A stretch of DNA of 64,000 nt, from contig NZ_GL538353.1 of the NCBI RefSeq assembly GCF_000148995.1, positions 62,001 to 126,000 of the forward strand. Reading direction: 5' to 3'. The position numbers and the translations under genes were made by a program. Under the pieces are notes generated by a model. That model was not told where the DNA came from, did no database searches, and saw only the letters and a list, made by a program, of their open reading frames with translations. Below, piece after piece: positions 33,956 to 44,500 of the stretch (position 1 is the first letter of the stretch; each line of letters opens with the position of its first letter). Source of the stretch: Listeria grayi DSM 20601. GTDB taxonomy: Bacteria > Bacillota > Bacilli > Lactobacillales > Listeriaceae.

Positions 33956-34858
33956 ATGGTTGTAAACGAATTACCGAAAGTTGGACTTGGAACATGGTTA
34001 TTAACGGATCGGGAAGAACTGTCAGAAGCAATCAGAGCTGCTTGGGAAACAGGCTACCGCCATTTTGACACAGCACAGCTTTATAATAATGAATATGATA
34101 TCGGTCAAATATTGCAGGAGCAGAAAATCGAGCGAGGGGAATTTTTCTTAACGACTAAAATCGCACCGCCGAATTATAAAAAGCACGTGAAAGAATCTGT
34201 GAAGCAATCGCTTAAACGGCTGCAAACGGATTATTTGGATCTGGTACTGCTACATGCAGAGCTTAGCGAAGAATTAAATCTAAAAGCCTATCAAGATCTG
34301 CTTGACCTACAAAAAGATGGCGTGATCAAACATGTGGGCGTATCGAACTTTTCAATCGAGGGCTTGAAAAAACTTGAAGCAAGCACAGGTGTCAAGCCTT
34401 ACTGTAATCAAATCGTCTGCTCGCCAACAACACGACCAGTCGAACTGGAAACATATTGCCTTGATGAGGGGATTTTGCTGACAGGTTATTCGATTTTGAA
34501 ACCATATTTCACTCCGAATCCGTTTTATCCAGATTCAGAGCTGTCGAATGACGAAAAAAGCAAATTAGATCAGCTGTGTGATTCTTATCATGTCAGCATT
34601 GGCCAATTACTCAATAAATGGGCGCTACAGCATGATTATCATGTGATTCCAAAATCAAGTAAGCCAGAACGCGTCAAGGAAAATTACCAACTCGAATTTG
34701 AGATCAGTCCAGAAGATATGGATACCATTGATCAGATGAACCGCTTCTCGGCCGCCGAATACCGAAAAAGCGTTAAAAAAATGGAAGATTCGGTAACGGA
34801 AGAAGCGCTGGAAAAAGGTTTGTTGTATGAAGCACATTATGAGCGGGATGCGCGGTAA
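33956..34858 (+). CDS. aldo/keto reductase
   Basis: The 300-residue NADPH-dependent reductase has the AKR catalytic residues Asp in HFDTAQLYNNE, the Tyr of that segment, Lys in LTTKIAPP and His in LVLLHAEL. The C-terminal cofactor motif is VIPKSSKPERVKENYQ. It reduces aldehydes or ketones in the cytoplasm; the substrate is unknown. GGAGGAATAGAAA precedes ATG 33956. It follows a decayed transporter and precedes its own terminator, so it is monocistronic. Codon use is like the core genes. Confidence 0.92.
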   Translation: MVVNELPKVGLGTWLLTDREELSEAIRAAWETGYRHFDTAQLYNNEYDIGQILQEQKIERGEFFLTTKIAPPNYKKHVKESVKQSLKRLQTDYLDLVLLHAELSEELNLKAYQDLLDLQKDGVIKHVGVSNFSIEGLKKLEASTGVKPYCNQIVCSPTTRPVELETYCLDEGILLTGYSILKPYFTPNPFYPDSELSNDEKSKLDQLCDSYHVSIGQLLNKWALQHDYHVIPKSSKPERVKENYQLEFEISPEDMDTIDQMNRFSAAEYRKSVKKMEDSVTEEALEKGLLYEAHYERDAR

Positions 34859-34885
34859 AAAGAAACTACTTAATAAATAACTGGG

Positions 34886-34913
34886 GGCAGCTAATCTTTT
34901 AGCTGCTTTTTTT
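34886..34913 (+). terminator. terminator after aldo/keto reductase
   Basis: GCAGCTAA-TCTT-TTAGCTGC hairpin with a T8 tail. Confidence 0.9.
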
Positions 34914-35036
34914 ATGGGAAATAAAAAAATAGTAATTTTCTCAAAGGGAATGGGATAATAGAAATAGTTGTTTCACCTAAGCAACTTCCATAATAAAAGC
35001 GAAAAAGTATCCGTATGGCGAATAGTGTAATCAAGC

Positions 35037-35055
35037 TATAATGAAAGCGTATTCA
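35037..35055 (+). promoter_or_regulatory. -10 box overlapped by cre-like site for the mannoside operon
   Basis: TATAAT (35037-35042) runs into TGAAAGCGTATTCA (35042-35055), a 13/14 match to the cre consensus. CcpA bound here would block transcription start. No good -35 is seen. Confidence 0.65.
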
Positions 35056-35068
35056 GGAAGGTGAGTGT

Positions 35069-37009
35069 ATGGAGGAGATTTTGGAATACAAGTATATCGA
35101 GGTTTTAAAATATTTAATTGAGCATCGACATACGACTTATAATGAACTGGCTCAATATTTAAATGTATCCACGAAAACGGCAAGTAAGTATGTGCGAATA
35201 TTGCAAGAATCATTGGCTGAGGAAGAAGAGGTTGCGATTCATGTAAAGCCGCGGTTCGGGATAGAAATGGTAGGGACAGAGGAGGCATGGCTCTCCATTT
35301 TACTGTCGATGCAACGACCTAAAAACGATAGCATCCAAGACCGAATCACGCATGTATATTCGCGTTTGCTTAATACAAAAGGTCACTTGAAAATACAGGA
35401 TCTTGCAGATGAATTGTTCGTTAGTCGAGCGACTATGGAAAATACGATCAAGGAAATCAGAAAGAGACTGGAAAAAGAAGGTGTAGCGATTGTAAGCAAC
35501 CGAAATGGTCTCAAAATCGATGCTACGGAGAAAATGAAGCGTCATTTCATGTCAGATGTGATCAGTTACTATTGGGGCGGAGTAACTGCTACTAATTTAT
35601 TTAAAAAAGAAGAACTGGAACTCGGAATCAATATGATCGGCGACACCACAAATATTATTGATGTGAATCTACTTCATTCGATCACTAATGTGCTGAATAT
35701 ATTTATTGAATCCACTTCGCTGCAAGTGACAGAATACGAATACCAATCACTCTCGATCCACTTAGCGATCGCGATCGAAAGAATCAAAAAGAATTTCTAT
35801 ATCGATAAAAAAATCGCTCCGGCAAATGCACCTTCTAAATATGCAACGCTGCTAATCGAATTGCTTGAAGAGAAATTTCAAATCCAGTTGCCTGATTATG
35901 AAAGAGAATACATTGACATCCATATTCTGGCAATCGAAAAAAGTTCTTTAAATGATACCGATGGAGAGATGCTGCAAGTATTGGATGATAGTGAAAAACT
36001 TCAGCAGATCATCCGGTCGACATTAGGAGGGTACAGTCCGGATGAAGAGCTGATAAACAGCTTACTCGTTCACTTAAATGCAGCGGTCAAACGATTGAAG
36101 TTGGAAGTTTCTATCCATAATCCGTATACAGAAGAAATCAAGGGAAACTTTTCGGGCGCATTTGCTATCAGCATTGAATTAGCCAGTGCGATCGAGGCTG
36201 GATTTGCGATTAAACTCAATGAAGACGAGATTGCTTTTATCACACTTCACATCCAATCTTTTTTAGATCGTGAAGCCCAGACCAAGCGGGAGGTTATTCT
36301 CGTTTGCAGCAGCGGTTACGGGACTTCCAAATTACTGGAACAGCGAATCAGGCAGACGTTTGGGGCGGCCCTTCACGTGAAACAAGTTTTAGGGATTCGG
36401 GACTTGCAAAAAGCAAACATCCAAGATGAACTGATCATCAGCACGATTCCTATCGAGAAATCAAATTCGCCGATTTTAGTAGTTAGCCCATTGATGACAA
36501 ATGCGGATATCCAAAAGATCAACACCTTTCTTACAAAACACACGACTAGTTCCAGTGACGTTTTTTTAAAGCTTCTAAAAAAGACATTTGTATGTATTTC
36601 CACGGCGGGTCCTGAGAAAAGGAATGCGGTTTTAGAGAAAATAACCAGCACTCTACTGACACACGGCTATGTCCATGAAGGCATCTATGAGGGCAGTCTG
36701 AAACGTGAGAAATTAGCTTCCACGGCGATGGGGATGTTTGCAATGCCACATGCTGAGATAACTTATGTAAATAAACCATCGATCTCAATGTATGTAAATG
36801 AAAACGGGATAGATTGGAATGGCGATACCGTCCAAGTAGTTTTCTTCTTTGCTTTGAATCAAGCTGTCAAAGAATCGATCAATCAAATTTATGCGTACTT
36901 CAATGAAGTGATCTCGAATCATAAAGTAATGAAGAAATTACCACATTGTAAAACATATTCAGAAATAACAAACGTTTTGAAAGAGGTTTTATATGATGAT
37001 ACAAAATAA
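35069..37009 (+). CDS. PRD-domain transcriptional regulator with EIIB/EIIA domains (BglG/MtlR type)
   Basis: The 646-residue protein has two N-terminal helix-turn-helix domains (about 1-65 and 90-150), two PTS regulation domains (about 190-290 and 305-410), an EIIB-like domain with Cys in VCSSGYGTSK (about 415) and an EIIA-Fru-like domain with His in MFAMPHAEI (about 560). Such proteins activate their own PTS operon; phosphorylation by HPr and the cognate EII components tells them whether substrate is present. It is the first gene of the regulator-EIIA-EIIB-EIIC-GH38 operon and overlaps EIIA by 17 bases. The ATG follows GGAAGGTGAG. Confidence 0.92.
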   Translation: MEEILEYKYIEVLKYLIEHRHTTYNELAQYLNVSTKTASKYVRILQESLAEEEEVAIHVKPRFGIEMVGTEEAWLSILLSMQRPKNDSIQDRITHVYSRLLNTKGHLKIQDLADELFVSRATMENTIKEIRKRLEKEGVAIVSNRNGLKIDATEKMKRHFMSDVISYYWGGVTATNLFKKEELELGINMIGDTTNIIDVNLLHSITNVLNIFIESTSLQVTEYEYQSLSIHLAIAIERIKKNFYIDKKIAPANAPSKYATLLIELLEEKFQIQLPDYEREYIDIHILAIEKSSLNDTDGEMLQVLDDSEKLQQIIRSTLGGYSPDEELINSLLVHLNAAVKRLKLEVSIHNPYTEEIKGNFSGAFAISIELASAIEAGFAIKLNEDEIAFITLHIQSFLDREAQTKREVILVCSSGYGTSKLLEQRIRQTFGAALHVKQVLGIRDLQKANIQDELIISTIPIEKSNSPILVVSPLMTNADIQKINTFLTKHTTSSSDVFLKLLKKTFVCISTAGPEKRNAVLEKITSTLLTHGYVHEGIYEGSLKREKLASTAMGMFAMPHAEITYVNKPSISMYVNENGIDWNGDTVQVVFFFALNQAVKESINQIYAYFNEVISNHKVMKKLPHCKTYSEITNVLKEVLYDDTK

Positions 37010-37442
37010 AATAAAAAAAGAAAATATTCTACTCGATTTAGAGGCGGCGACAAAACAAGAGGTCATTGAAAAAATGTCTGAAAAGCTTTATGAGAATGGT
37101 TTTATCAATGAAGCTGAAACCTTCCATACCGCTGTTTTTGAGCGGGAAGCTCATATGACGACGGGAATCGGGAATAATTTAGCTATCCCACATGGGAAAA
37201 GTGAGACGGTCCAAGAATCAACGGTGGCATTTGCTAAATTAAAGCAGCCTGTAGAGTGGGGATCATTAGATCAAAAACCGGTAAAATTTGTATTTCTCCT
37301 TGCAATCAAAGCAGCAGATAAAGGAGAAGAACATTTGCGCGTATTAGCAGAGCTATCAGAAAAATTGATGGATGATGAATTTGTAGCACAACTGAAAGAG
37401 GCATCTACGCGAGAAGCTATTGTAAACGCGCTGGCATTTTAA
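36993..37442 (+). CDS. PTS fructose-type EIIA component
   Basis: The 149-residue EIIA of the fructose/mannitol family has its phosphorylatable His in NLAIPHGKSE (about residue 67). It accepts phosphate from HPr and passes it to the EIIB encoded next. The gene starts inside the regulator gene and is followed 19 bases later by EIIB. In enteric bacteria the homologous system (MngA) takes up 2-O-alpha-mannosyl-D-glycerate and works with a GH38 enzyme (established knowledge); here the domains are separate proteins. Confidence 0.93.
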   Translation: MMIQNKIKKENILLDLEAATKQEVIEKMSEKLYENGFINEAETFHTAVFEREAHMTTGIGNNLAIPHGKSETVQESTVAFAKLKQPVEWGSLDQKPVKFVFLLAIKAADKGEEHLRVLAELSEKLMDDEFVAQLKEASTREAIVNALAF

Positions 37443-37461
37443 AATCTAGGAGGAAAAGAAA

Positions 37462-37770
37462 ATGACAAAAATAGTAGCAGTAACAGCATGTATCGCCGGA
37501 ATCGCGCATACGTATATGGCGAAAGCTAATTTAGAAAAATTTGCTAAAAAAGAAGCAATCGATATGAAGGTTGAAACGCAAGGAGCAATGGGGATCGAAA
37601 ATAGATTGTCAGCTGATGATATCGCAGCGGCAGATGTCGTGATCTTTGCCGTAGACACAAACGTGGCAGAACGAGAACGATTTGAAGGTAAACAGCTTTT
37701 AGAAGTCGGCACGGTAGATGTTGTCAAAGATGGCGAGAAAACGATCAAGCAGGCATTAGCATTATTGTAG
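37462..37770 (+). CDS. PTS fructose-type EIIB component
   Basis: The 102-residue EIIB-Fru domain has the phosphorylatable Cys in VTACIAGIAHTYMAK (residue 10-11), where the family usually reads TACPTGIAHT; the Pro-Thr is replaced by Ile-Ala. It transfers phosphate to the incoming sugar bound by the EIIC encoded 28 bases downstream. AGGAGGAAAAG precedes the ATG. It is part of the mannoside operon. Confidence 0.93.
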   Translation: MTKIVAVTACIAGIAHTYMAKANLEKFAKKEAIDMKVETQGAMGIENRLSADDIAAADVVIFAVDTNVAERERFEGKQLLEVGTVDVVKDGEKTIKQALALL

Positions 37771-37798
37771 GTATTATAAAATTCAGGAGGGTAAGAAA

Positions 37799-38833
37799 AT
37801 GAATGCTAGAAAAGTAGGGAAAGAAATGCTTAATCACTTCCAAAGTGGCGTATCTTACATGATTCCATTGGTAACCGCAGCAGGTCTACTTACTTCTGTT
37901 GCTGTTATATTTGGTGGAAGCGGTGTTTGGGATACAACGGATACATTCTGGGGCGTTATTCGAATGATCGGGCAAACCGGTTTGAACTTTATTGTACCAA
38001 TGATCTCCGGTTACATTGCCTATTCTATTGCTGATCGACCTGGATTAGCCCCGGCGTTTATTACGGGGATGATTGCTTCACAGATGGGGACTGGATTTAT
38101 CGGCGGGATGTTCACCGGTTTGGCAGTCGGCTATTTAGTCAACGTATTGAAAAAACTTCCAGTGCCAGCAAAAATCATGAGCTTAAAATCTTTGATCATT
38201 ATTCCATTTATTGCAACTGCCATTATTGGTTTGATACTCTGGTATGTCGTAGGGACCCCGATCACCATGTTGACAGAAGGATTGACCCATTGGTTAAACG
38301 GCATGTCGGGTACAAATGCAGCACTGCTTGCGGCTATCTTAGGTGCGATGATGGCTTTCGATATGGGGGGACCTGTCAATAAGATCGCGTATGCATTTGG
38401 TGTCGCTTCCTTTTCTTCAGGCAGCTATGCAGCAAGTACAGCGATGCTACTTGCCATTGCGATTCCGCCGTTCGGCATGTTTTTAGCAACATTGCTCAAT
38501 AAAAAACTTTATTCGGAAGCAGAGCGGGACAATGGTAAAACAGCAATCATCATGGGGGCAGTCGGTATCACAGAAGGAACGATTCCTTTCGCCGTTGCTG
38601 ATCCGCTGCGGGTCATTCCTAGTATTGTCGTGGGTACGGCAGCAGCATGCGGATTAAGCGGCTTCTTCGGGATCACCCAACATACCATGTTGGCAACTTT
38701 TATGGCGATCCCATTTACCTCTAATGTATTGCTTTACTGTGTTTCGATCATCGTTGGCGGATTGATAACAGCGTTGATGGTCAATACACTAAAATCGATC
38801 AAGTTTAAAAAAGAAGCAAAAAAAGCAGCATAA
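37799..38833 (+). CDS. PTS fructose-type EIIC permease
   Basis: The 344-residue integral membrane protein has about nine to ten membrane segments and the EIIC-Fru features GGPVNKIAYAF and GITEGTIPFAVADP, the latter being the conserved GITEGAIPFA substrate loop. It moves and phosphorylates a mannoside (likely mannosyl-glycerate or an alpha-mannobiose type sugar, judged from the GH38 gene that follows 31 bases later). AGGAGGGTAAG precedes the ATG. Confidence 0.93.
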   Translation: MNARKVGKEMLNHFQSGVSYMIPLVTAAGLLTSVAVIFGGSGVWDTTDTFWGVIRMIGQTGLNFIVPMISGYIAYSIADRPGLAPAFITGMIASQMGTGFIGGMFTGLAVGYLVNVLKKLPVPAKIMSLKSLIIIPFIATAIIGLILWYVVGTPITMLTEGLTHWLNGMSGTNAALLAAILGAMMAFDMGGPVNKIAYAFGVASFSSGSYAASTAMLLAIAIPPFGMFLATLLNKKLYSEAERDNGKTAIIMGAVGITEGTIPFAVADPLRVIPSIVVGTAAACGLSGFFGITQHTMLATFMAIPFTSNVLLYCVSIIVGGLITALMVNTLKSIKFKKEAKKAA

Positions 38834-38864
38834 CGCAAAAATATGAAAAAGGCAGGTCGATAAC

Positions 38865-41468
38865 ATGACAAAAGCACATATCGTACAGCATACGCACTGG
38901 GATCGAGAGTGGTATTTCACAGCAGAGGATGCAAAGGTTCTAAGCGATCAGGTTTTTACAGAAGTATTAGATGAATTGACAAACAATCCGCATGCTAATT
39001 TCTGCTTGGATGGACAGTCTTCCATTGTGGATGAGTATGTAGAGATCAATCCGGAAAAGCTGCCGGTGATTCAAAAGCTGGTAGCAGAAGAGCGGTTGTT
39101 TATTGGCCCATGGTATGCCCAAACTGATGCGCTATTGGTAGACGCAGAATCGATTTTACGGAACTTGATCATTGGGATCCACGATACTGCTGCAAAATAC
39201 GGAAAACCAATGATGGTCGGTTATTTGCCTGATACGTTTGGATTCAACGCTCAGCTGCCGACATTATTGAATCAAGTCGGTATCGACAATTTCATGTGCT
39301 GGCGCGGGTTAAACTTTGAAAAATTAGTTCCTTCCCCTTATTTTATCTGGAAAGGGCTTGGAGAGCGGTCCGTCTATGCAATGAATTTCCCGTTTGGATA
39401 CATGACAGGACTTATGACGATAGAAGCGCAGAAAAATATTTCGACATTTGTGAAAGAAAAATTAGACCCGGCGATTGGATTTTTGCAAGATCACGGCGAT
39501 AATAGCACCATTTTGATTCCGTCGGGGATCGATCAAAAAAACATGGTACGGAATCTGGAAAAAATTGTGCCGCAAATCAACGAAGCAAGCAAGTTTGAAA
39601 CGGTCATCTCTGATTATCCGGCTTATGTCGAGCAGATCAGACAAAAGCAGAATCTTCCCAGCTATCAGGGCGAGTTACGGGAACCAGTCTATTCACGAGT
39701 CCATCGTTCTATCGGTTCCGTCCGTTCCCAAATGAAACTCGATAATTTCCAGCTGGAACAGCGAATATTGCGACGCATTGAACCATTGATGGTGATCGCG
39801 CAAAAAAATGATATTCAAGTCAGTAACGGCCTATTAAAGCGTTTATGGAAAAAAACAATGGAAAATCAAGCGCACGATAGCATTGGCGGATGTGTCTCCG
39901 ATAACGTGGCGGAGGACATCATCCACCGCACCAAAGAAGCATATGAAATCGCAGCAGGATTAGAAAATCTAATTGCAAAACGGCTTGCAGACAGCCTCGA
40001 ACTGACTCCGCAACAAGTGCTGATCTTTAACACAGATCCTGTTCCTTTTAGTGGTGAGAAAATAGTCCATATTGTCAGTCGGACGAAAAACATCCGCTTT
40101 AAGGACAGTGAAAAAGCCGTGCTTATCAATGAAAAATACTATCCAGAACGGCATAATATCAAGCGTTTAGTGGCTACCGGGTTTGAATATATCTCAGAAC
40201 CGGCCTACTACGAATTAGATATCGCGATAGATGTCACTATTCCAGGATTAGGTTATACCGTGGTTGAATTTATTGACGGAGATAAAACCTTAGAAACAGC
40301 AACGATTACCGAAGAAACATCCATCACGAATGATTTGTATACGTTGGCTTTTGAAGCGGGGAAGGTAACACTGACCACCAAAACCGGCCGCGAGATCCAT
40401 GATTTCATCCGGCTTGTTGATAGCGGCAACAATGGTGATACGTATGACTTTTCTCCATTAGCTGACGAGGTTGAAAAAGCATTGCAGTTTGAGAAAGCAC
40501 ATGTGGAGAAAGACAGTTCTAAACAAAGCCTGATTATCGAAGGCTCAGCCGATTTGCCATATGATTTGGATGATCGGATGGCAGAAAACCCGAAAACTAA
40601 ACCGGTAGCATTCCAAGTGACACTCAACTTGAAAGCAGATGCACTGATCGAAGGAGAGATCACGCTTGATAATCAAGTATTATCGCATCGGGTTCGCCTA
40701 CAGTTGCAGGTAGATGATCTAAGCGGAACCACAGTTGCCCAGATTCAAAACGGATTTGTGACCAACAAACCAGACCCAGTACCGGCGGATTGGCAAGAAA
40801 AATATGTTGAGAAACCCGTCGATCTCCATATCTTCGAGAAAAGTCTTTCAGTGGAATATGCAGGTAGCACTTTAACTGCTTTTGCGGATGGGCTGAGAGA
40901 ATACGAGCGAATCGATGACAAATTGCTGATTACTTTATTTGCCACTACCGGACAGCTCGGCAAACCAGATCTAGCTTGGCGTCCCGGACGTGCTTCCGGT
41001 GATACAACGAATGAAGGGCATATTATGATGCCAACTCCTTTAGCGCAAGAAATCGGCGAGCGAAAGTTTACGTTTGCGGTGGAAATCGTTGAGGGAACGC
41101 TGGATCAACATGCGATTGCCAAAACAGCTATCGCGCGGTTAACACCGAGTATTTCCTACCAAAAACAGGAATTGAATAAATTTATCAACCGCTTAGACAA
41201 TAAAATCTGGCCGCTTCAATATCCAGCTAAACCGCAAGCAACGTTTTCACTATTAGAAATTACAGATCAGATGTTAGTTTCCGCTATCTATCCAGCTTAT
41301 TCGGAAGTGGGTAGTTATGTCGTTCGTTTGGCAAATCCAACAGACGAACCGATGAAGCTTCCCGAGGAACTGCTTCAAAAAGGCAGAGTAGTGAATGCGC
41401 TAGAGCAAGAAATCACCATGCAGTCAGAAATAGCGCCTTTTGATTATGTGACGCTATTGATTAAATAA
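38865..41468 (+). CDS. GH38 alpha-mannosidase (MngB-like)
   Basis: The 867-residue cytoplasmic enzyme starts with the GH38 zinc motif HTHWDREWY (His and Asp ligands). It has GPWYAQTDALL with the probable nucleophile Asp, YLPDTFGFNAQLP, and HDSIGGCVSDNV with a further zinc ligand, followed by the beta-sandwich domains. It releases mannose 6-phosphate or mannose from the phosphorylated mannoside imported by the adjacent PTS. This matches the role of E. coli MngB and the annotated L. monocytogenes homologue (from memory). No signal peptide is present. A terminator ends the operon behind it. Confidence 0.94.
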   Translation: MTKAHIVQHTHWDREWYFTAEDAKVLSDQVFTEVLDELTNNPHANFCLDGQSSIVDEYVEINPEKLPVIQKLVAEERLFIGPWYAQTDALLVDAESILRNLIIGIHDTAAKYGKPMMVGYLPDTFGFNAQLPTLLNQVGIDNFMCWRGLNFEKLVPSPYFIWKGLGERSVYAMNFPFGYMTGLMTIEAQKNISTFVKEKLDPAIGFLQDHGDNSTILIPSGIDQKNMVRNLEKIVPQINEASKFETVISDYPAYVEQIRQKQNLPSYQGELREPVYSRVHRSIGSVRSQMKLDNFQLEQRILRRIEPLMVIAQKNDIQVSNGLLKRLWKKTMENQAHDSIGGCVSDNVAEDIIHRTKEAYEIAAGLENLIAKRLADSLELTPQQVLIFNTDPVPFSGEKIVHIVSRTKNIRFKDSEKAVLINEKYYPERHNIKRLVATGFEYISEPAYYELDIAIDVTIPGLGYTVVEFIDGDKTLETATITEETSITNDLYTLAFEAGKVTLTTKTGREIHDFIRLVDSGNNGDTYDFSPLADEVEKALQFEKAHVEKDSSKQSLIIEGSADLPYDLDDRMAENPKTKPVAFQVTLNLKADALIEGEITLDNQVLSHRVRLQLQVDDLSGTTVAQIQNGFVTNKPDPVPADWQEKYVEKPVDLHIFEKSLSVEYAGSTLTAFADGLREYERIDDKLLITLFATTGQLGKPDLAWRPGRASGDTTNEGHIMMPTPLAQEIGERKFTFAVEIVEGTLDQHAIAKTAIARLTPSISYQKQELNKFINRLDNKIWPLQYPAKPQATFSLLEITDQMLVSAIYPAYSEVGSYVVRLANPTDEPMKLPEELLQKGRVVNALEQEITMQSEIAPFDYVTLLIK

Positions 41469-41476
41469 ATGCAGAT

Positions 41477-41516
41477 GAACAGTCGCTCTGCGCTTTTGGC
41501 AGCCGACTGTTCTTTA
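41477..41516 (+). terminator. terminator of the mannoside PTS operon
   Basis: GAACAGTCG...CGACTGTTC long-looped hairpin followed by TTTAT. Confidence 0.75.
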
Positions 41517-41520
41517 TAGT

Positions 41521-41562
41521 TTGCAATCACCAGCTATCTTTACTATAATGAAAGCGCTTTAA
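41521..41562 (+). promoter_or_regulatory. promoter with cre-like site for the GH92 gene
   Basis: TTGCAA (41521-41526), 17 bp, TATAAT (41544-41549), then TGAAAGCGCTTTAA (41549-41562), a 13/14 cre match that covers the transcription start. The -10/cre layout is the same as at 35037. Confidence 0.75.
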
Positions 41563-41583
41563 AAAATAATAAGGGGATGGGAA

Positions 41584-44500
41584 ATGACGATGAAAAAGCT
41601 TGTTTTTTACATGATCGTAGTTATTTGCGCAATAGGAACTGCAACGGGGATGAACGCAAAAACGGGACATGCAGCAAAGAACAATCAGCTTTTTTACACA
41701 TCATTTGAAGACGGCACAGAGACAAATTTTGTACAAGATGAATTGAATCAAAAGAAAGCAGCAAGAAATGTAACTAGTACTTTTACACCGGTTATCCATG
41801 GGGATATAACTAATACTGTTGTGAACGATCAAATCACTGGCAGTAAAGATTTTAACGAACAGGAAATAAAGGCCAATCTATTTGATGACAGTGTAAGCAC
41901 GAAATTTTTGACCAATGAAAATAATGGGAAAAACGTGTGGGTCGCGTTTCCTTTGAAAGAAGCGAAAGAAGTGAAGGTTTATGCACTTGCTTCTGCCAAT
42001 GATGAACCAGGACGAGATCTTAAAAGCTGGAAATTGCTGGGAAGCAATGATTCTGAAAATTGGCAAACAATTGATGAAAGAAAAGATCAGTCTTTCAGTG
42101 AACGGGGCATGTGGAAAAAATATCCAATCGCTTCAAGTGAAAAGTACAAATTCTACAAGTTAGCTGTTTCAGAAAATAATGGTGCAAGCATGACACAGTT
42201 GGCGGAATTGCGTTTGGGAACAGGCGATAAGAAAGACGATCCTACTTCCAGCGCGCAAATGAGCTCGCAGATCAGCACCGGACCGAAAGATGCACTCAAT
42301 CAGCTTAAAAACAAAGGCTGGACTGGTGACAAAGCTGCTGTTGTAAAAGGTTCGATCGCCAAGGGAGGAGATGCTTACTCCTATAATAATATTGTCAATG
42401 ACGTCAATATCAAGGTGTCTAAAAATACACGACTACAGTATAAGGTCATGCCGACTTCCGAGTCCGGCAGCTATGATTCTCATTATGATTACGACTATAC
42501 ACCGATGTACGCAGCAGTGGATCTAGAATTTGCCGATGGGACCTATTTAAGTGATCTCAAAGGGAAAAGCGAGGATGGTGTGATCGTCTCCCCGCAAGAA
42601 CAAGGCGAATCGAAAACACTTTTATACAATCAATGGAGCCAGATCACTGTCGACCTCGGTAAAGTCGCAAATGGTAAAACCGTCAAACGCGTATTATTGG
42701 CTTATCACAACCCGAATGCCAAAAAAGGAAAGCAATTTGCCGACTACTTTGATGATATCAAGTTAACCAACGAGAAACCTGCGCAGCCAATGCAAAAAGT
42801 AGATTATGTCAATACGCTGCGAGGAACCAACAATAATACGAATTTCTCACGTGGACTGACGTTGCCGGCCACTACAGTACCGAACGGCTTCAATTTCTGG
42901 TCGCCAGCTACGAACTATAATGACAACAATAATTACGAATATCAACTCAATAGCGATAAGAAGTTCCAATATATGACAGTCAGTCATGAACCTTCTTATT
43001 GGGTCGGAGATAGAGGGACATGGCAATTTATGGTCAATACTTCTATCGACAGCCAAAAAGTCACGAGTGGCGCGGACATCGATCATGGAAAATATGCATC
43101 GGCATTCAGTCACGAACAGGAAATTGCCAAACCACAGCTTTATCAGATAAGTTTCCCTGATAAATCAAACGCTGCCGGCGCAACCATGAAACTGACACCG
43201 ACGATGCACGGAGCAGTAACGACTTTTACATTTGATAAAGCAGCTCCTCACAAAAATGTGGTTTTTGATTCCGCTAGAGGAGATGGAAAGCTGACCTATC
43301 ACACAGAAGACCAATCGTTTGAAGCAGCGACAAAGCATTCCAGCAATGGGATGAAGACGATGTATGTATATGGCAAATTTGATACGCCGTTTAGCGTCGC
43401 AAAAGTGGAAAACAGCAAGCAAGGAATTGTCAGTTTTGATGATGAAAAGACCAATCAAGTAGAAATGAAGGTGGCTACTTCGTTTGTAAGCCTAGCGCAA
43501 GCCAAGCATAATTACCAACTTGAATTGGAAAAAAATACATTTGCACAAGCGCAAAAACAAGCAGAAAAAGATTGGAATGCCATTTTAGATCGTGTGAGTG
43601 TCAAAGGTGCTACCGGTAATCAGCTAACCACCTTGTATTCCAACATGTACCGCTTATATATGTACCCAAACCTTTACTCTGAAAATGCCGGAACAGCGGC
43701 AAAAGAAAAATGGGTATACAGCAGTCCGTATGAAGGAACAGATGATAAACCCGTCATCAAAACAGGAAAACTTTATGCAAATAACGGTTTCTGGGACACC
43801 TACCGTACGACTTGGCCGGCATATTCTTTATTATCGACTTCCAAAAAAGAAGCTGAATTAGTAGACGGACTCGTGCAGCACTACCGCGATCAAGGCTGGG
43901 TGCCGCGCTGGATCGCACCAGGCGGAACAAACAGTATGGTTGGTACCAACTCTGACATCATCTTCGCCGACGCCATGATGAAAAACATTTCAATGGATAA
44001 AGAAGCCGCTTATCAGTCCGCTTTGAAAAATGCTAGTGCCTTTTCCGACGATCTAGTAAACGGTGGCAGAAAAGACCTCAATCAATCCGCTTTTCTCGGC
44101 TATGTACCATCTGAAGAAGATTCATTCGGATTGTCTTGGTCTATGGAAGGCTACATCAATGATCTGGGACTTTATAAAATGGCGAAAAAACTAGGTCATA
44201 AAGATGAAGCGGCTTATTATAAAAACCGGGCGCTAGGCTACACGGAAATGTTTTATTCCGGCAATGGAGTCGAAAACAAGTGGTTTAAAGGGCGGAAAGC
44301 AAATGGCTCATGGACCACAAAAGCATCTGATTTTTCGCCGATTGACTGGTCACGCGACTATACTGAAACAGATGCCTATAATATGGCAGTATCAGTGCCA
44401 CAAGATGGGAATGGGCTTGCTGCATTATATGGCGGACCTAAAAAGCTGACGGAGAAAATCGACAGTATCGTTAATACACCGGGTGATTTTACCACAAGTG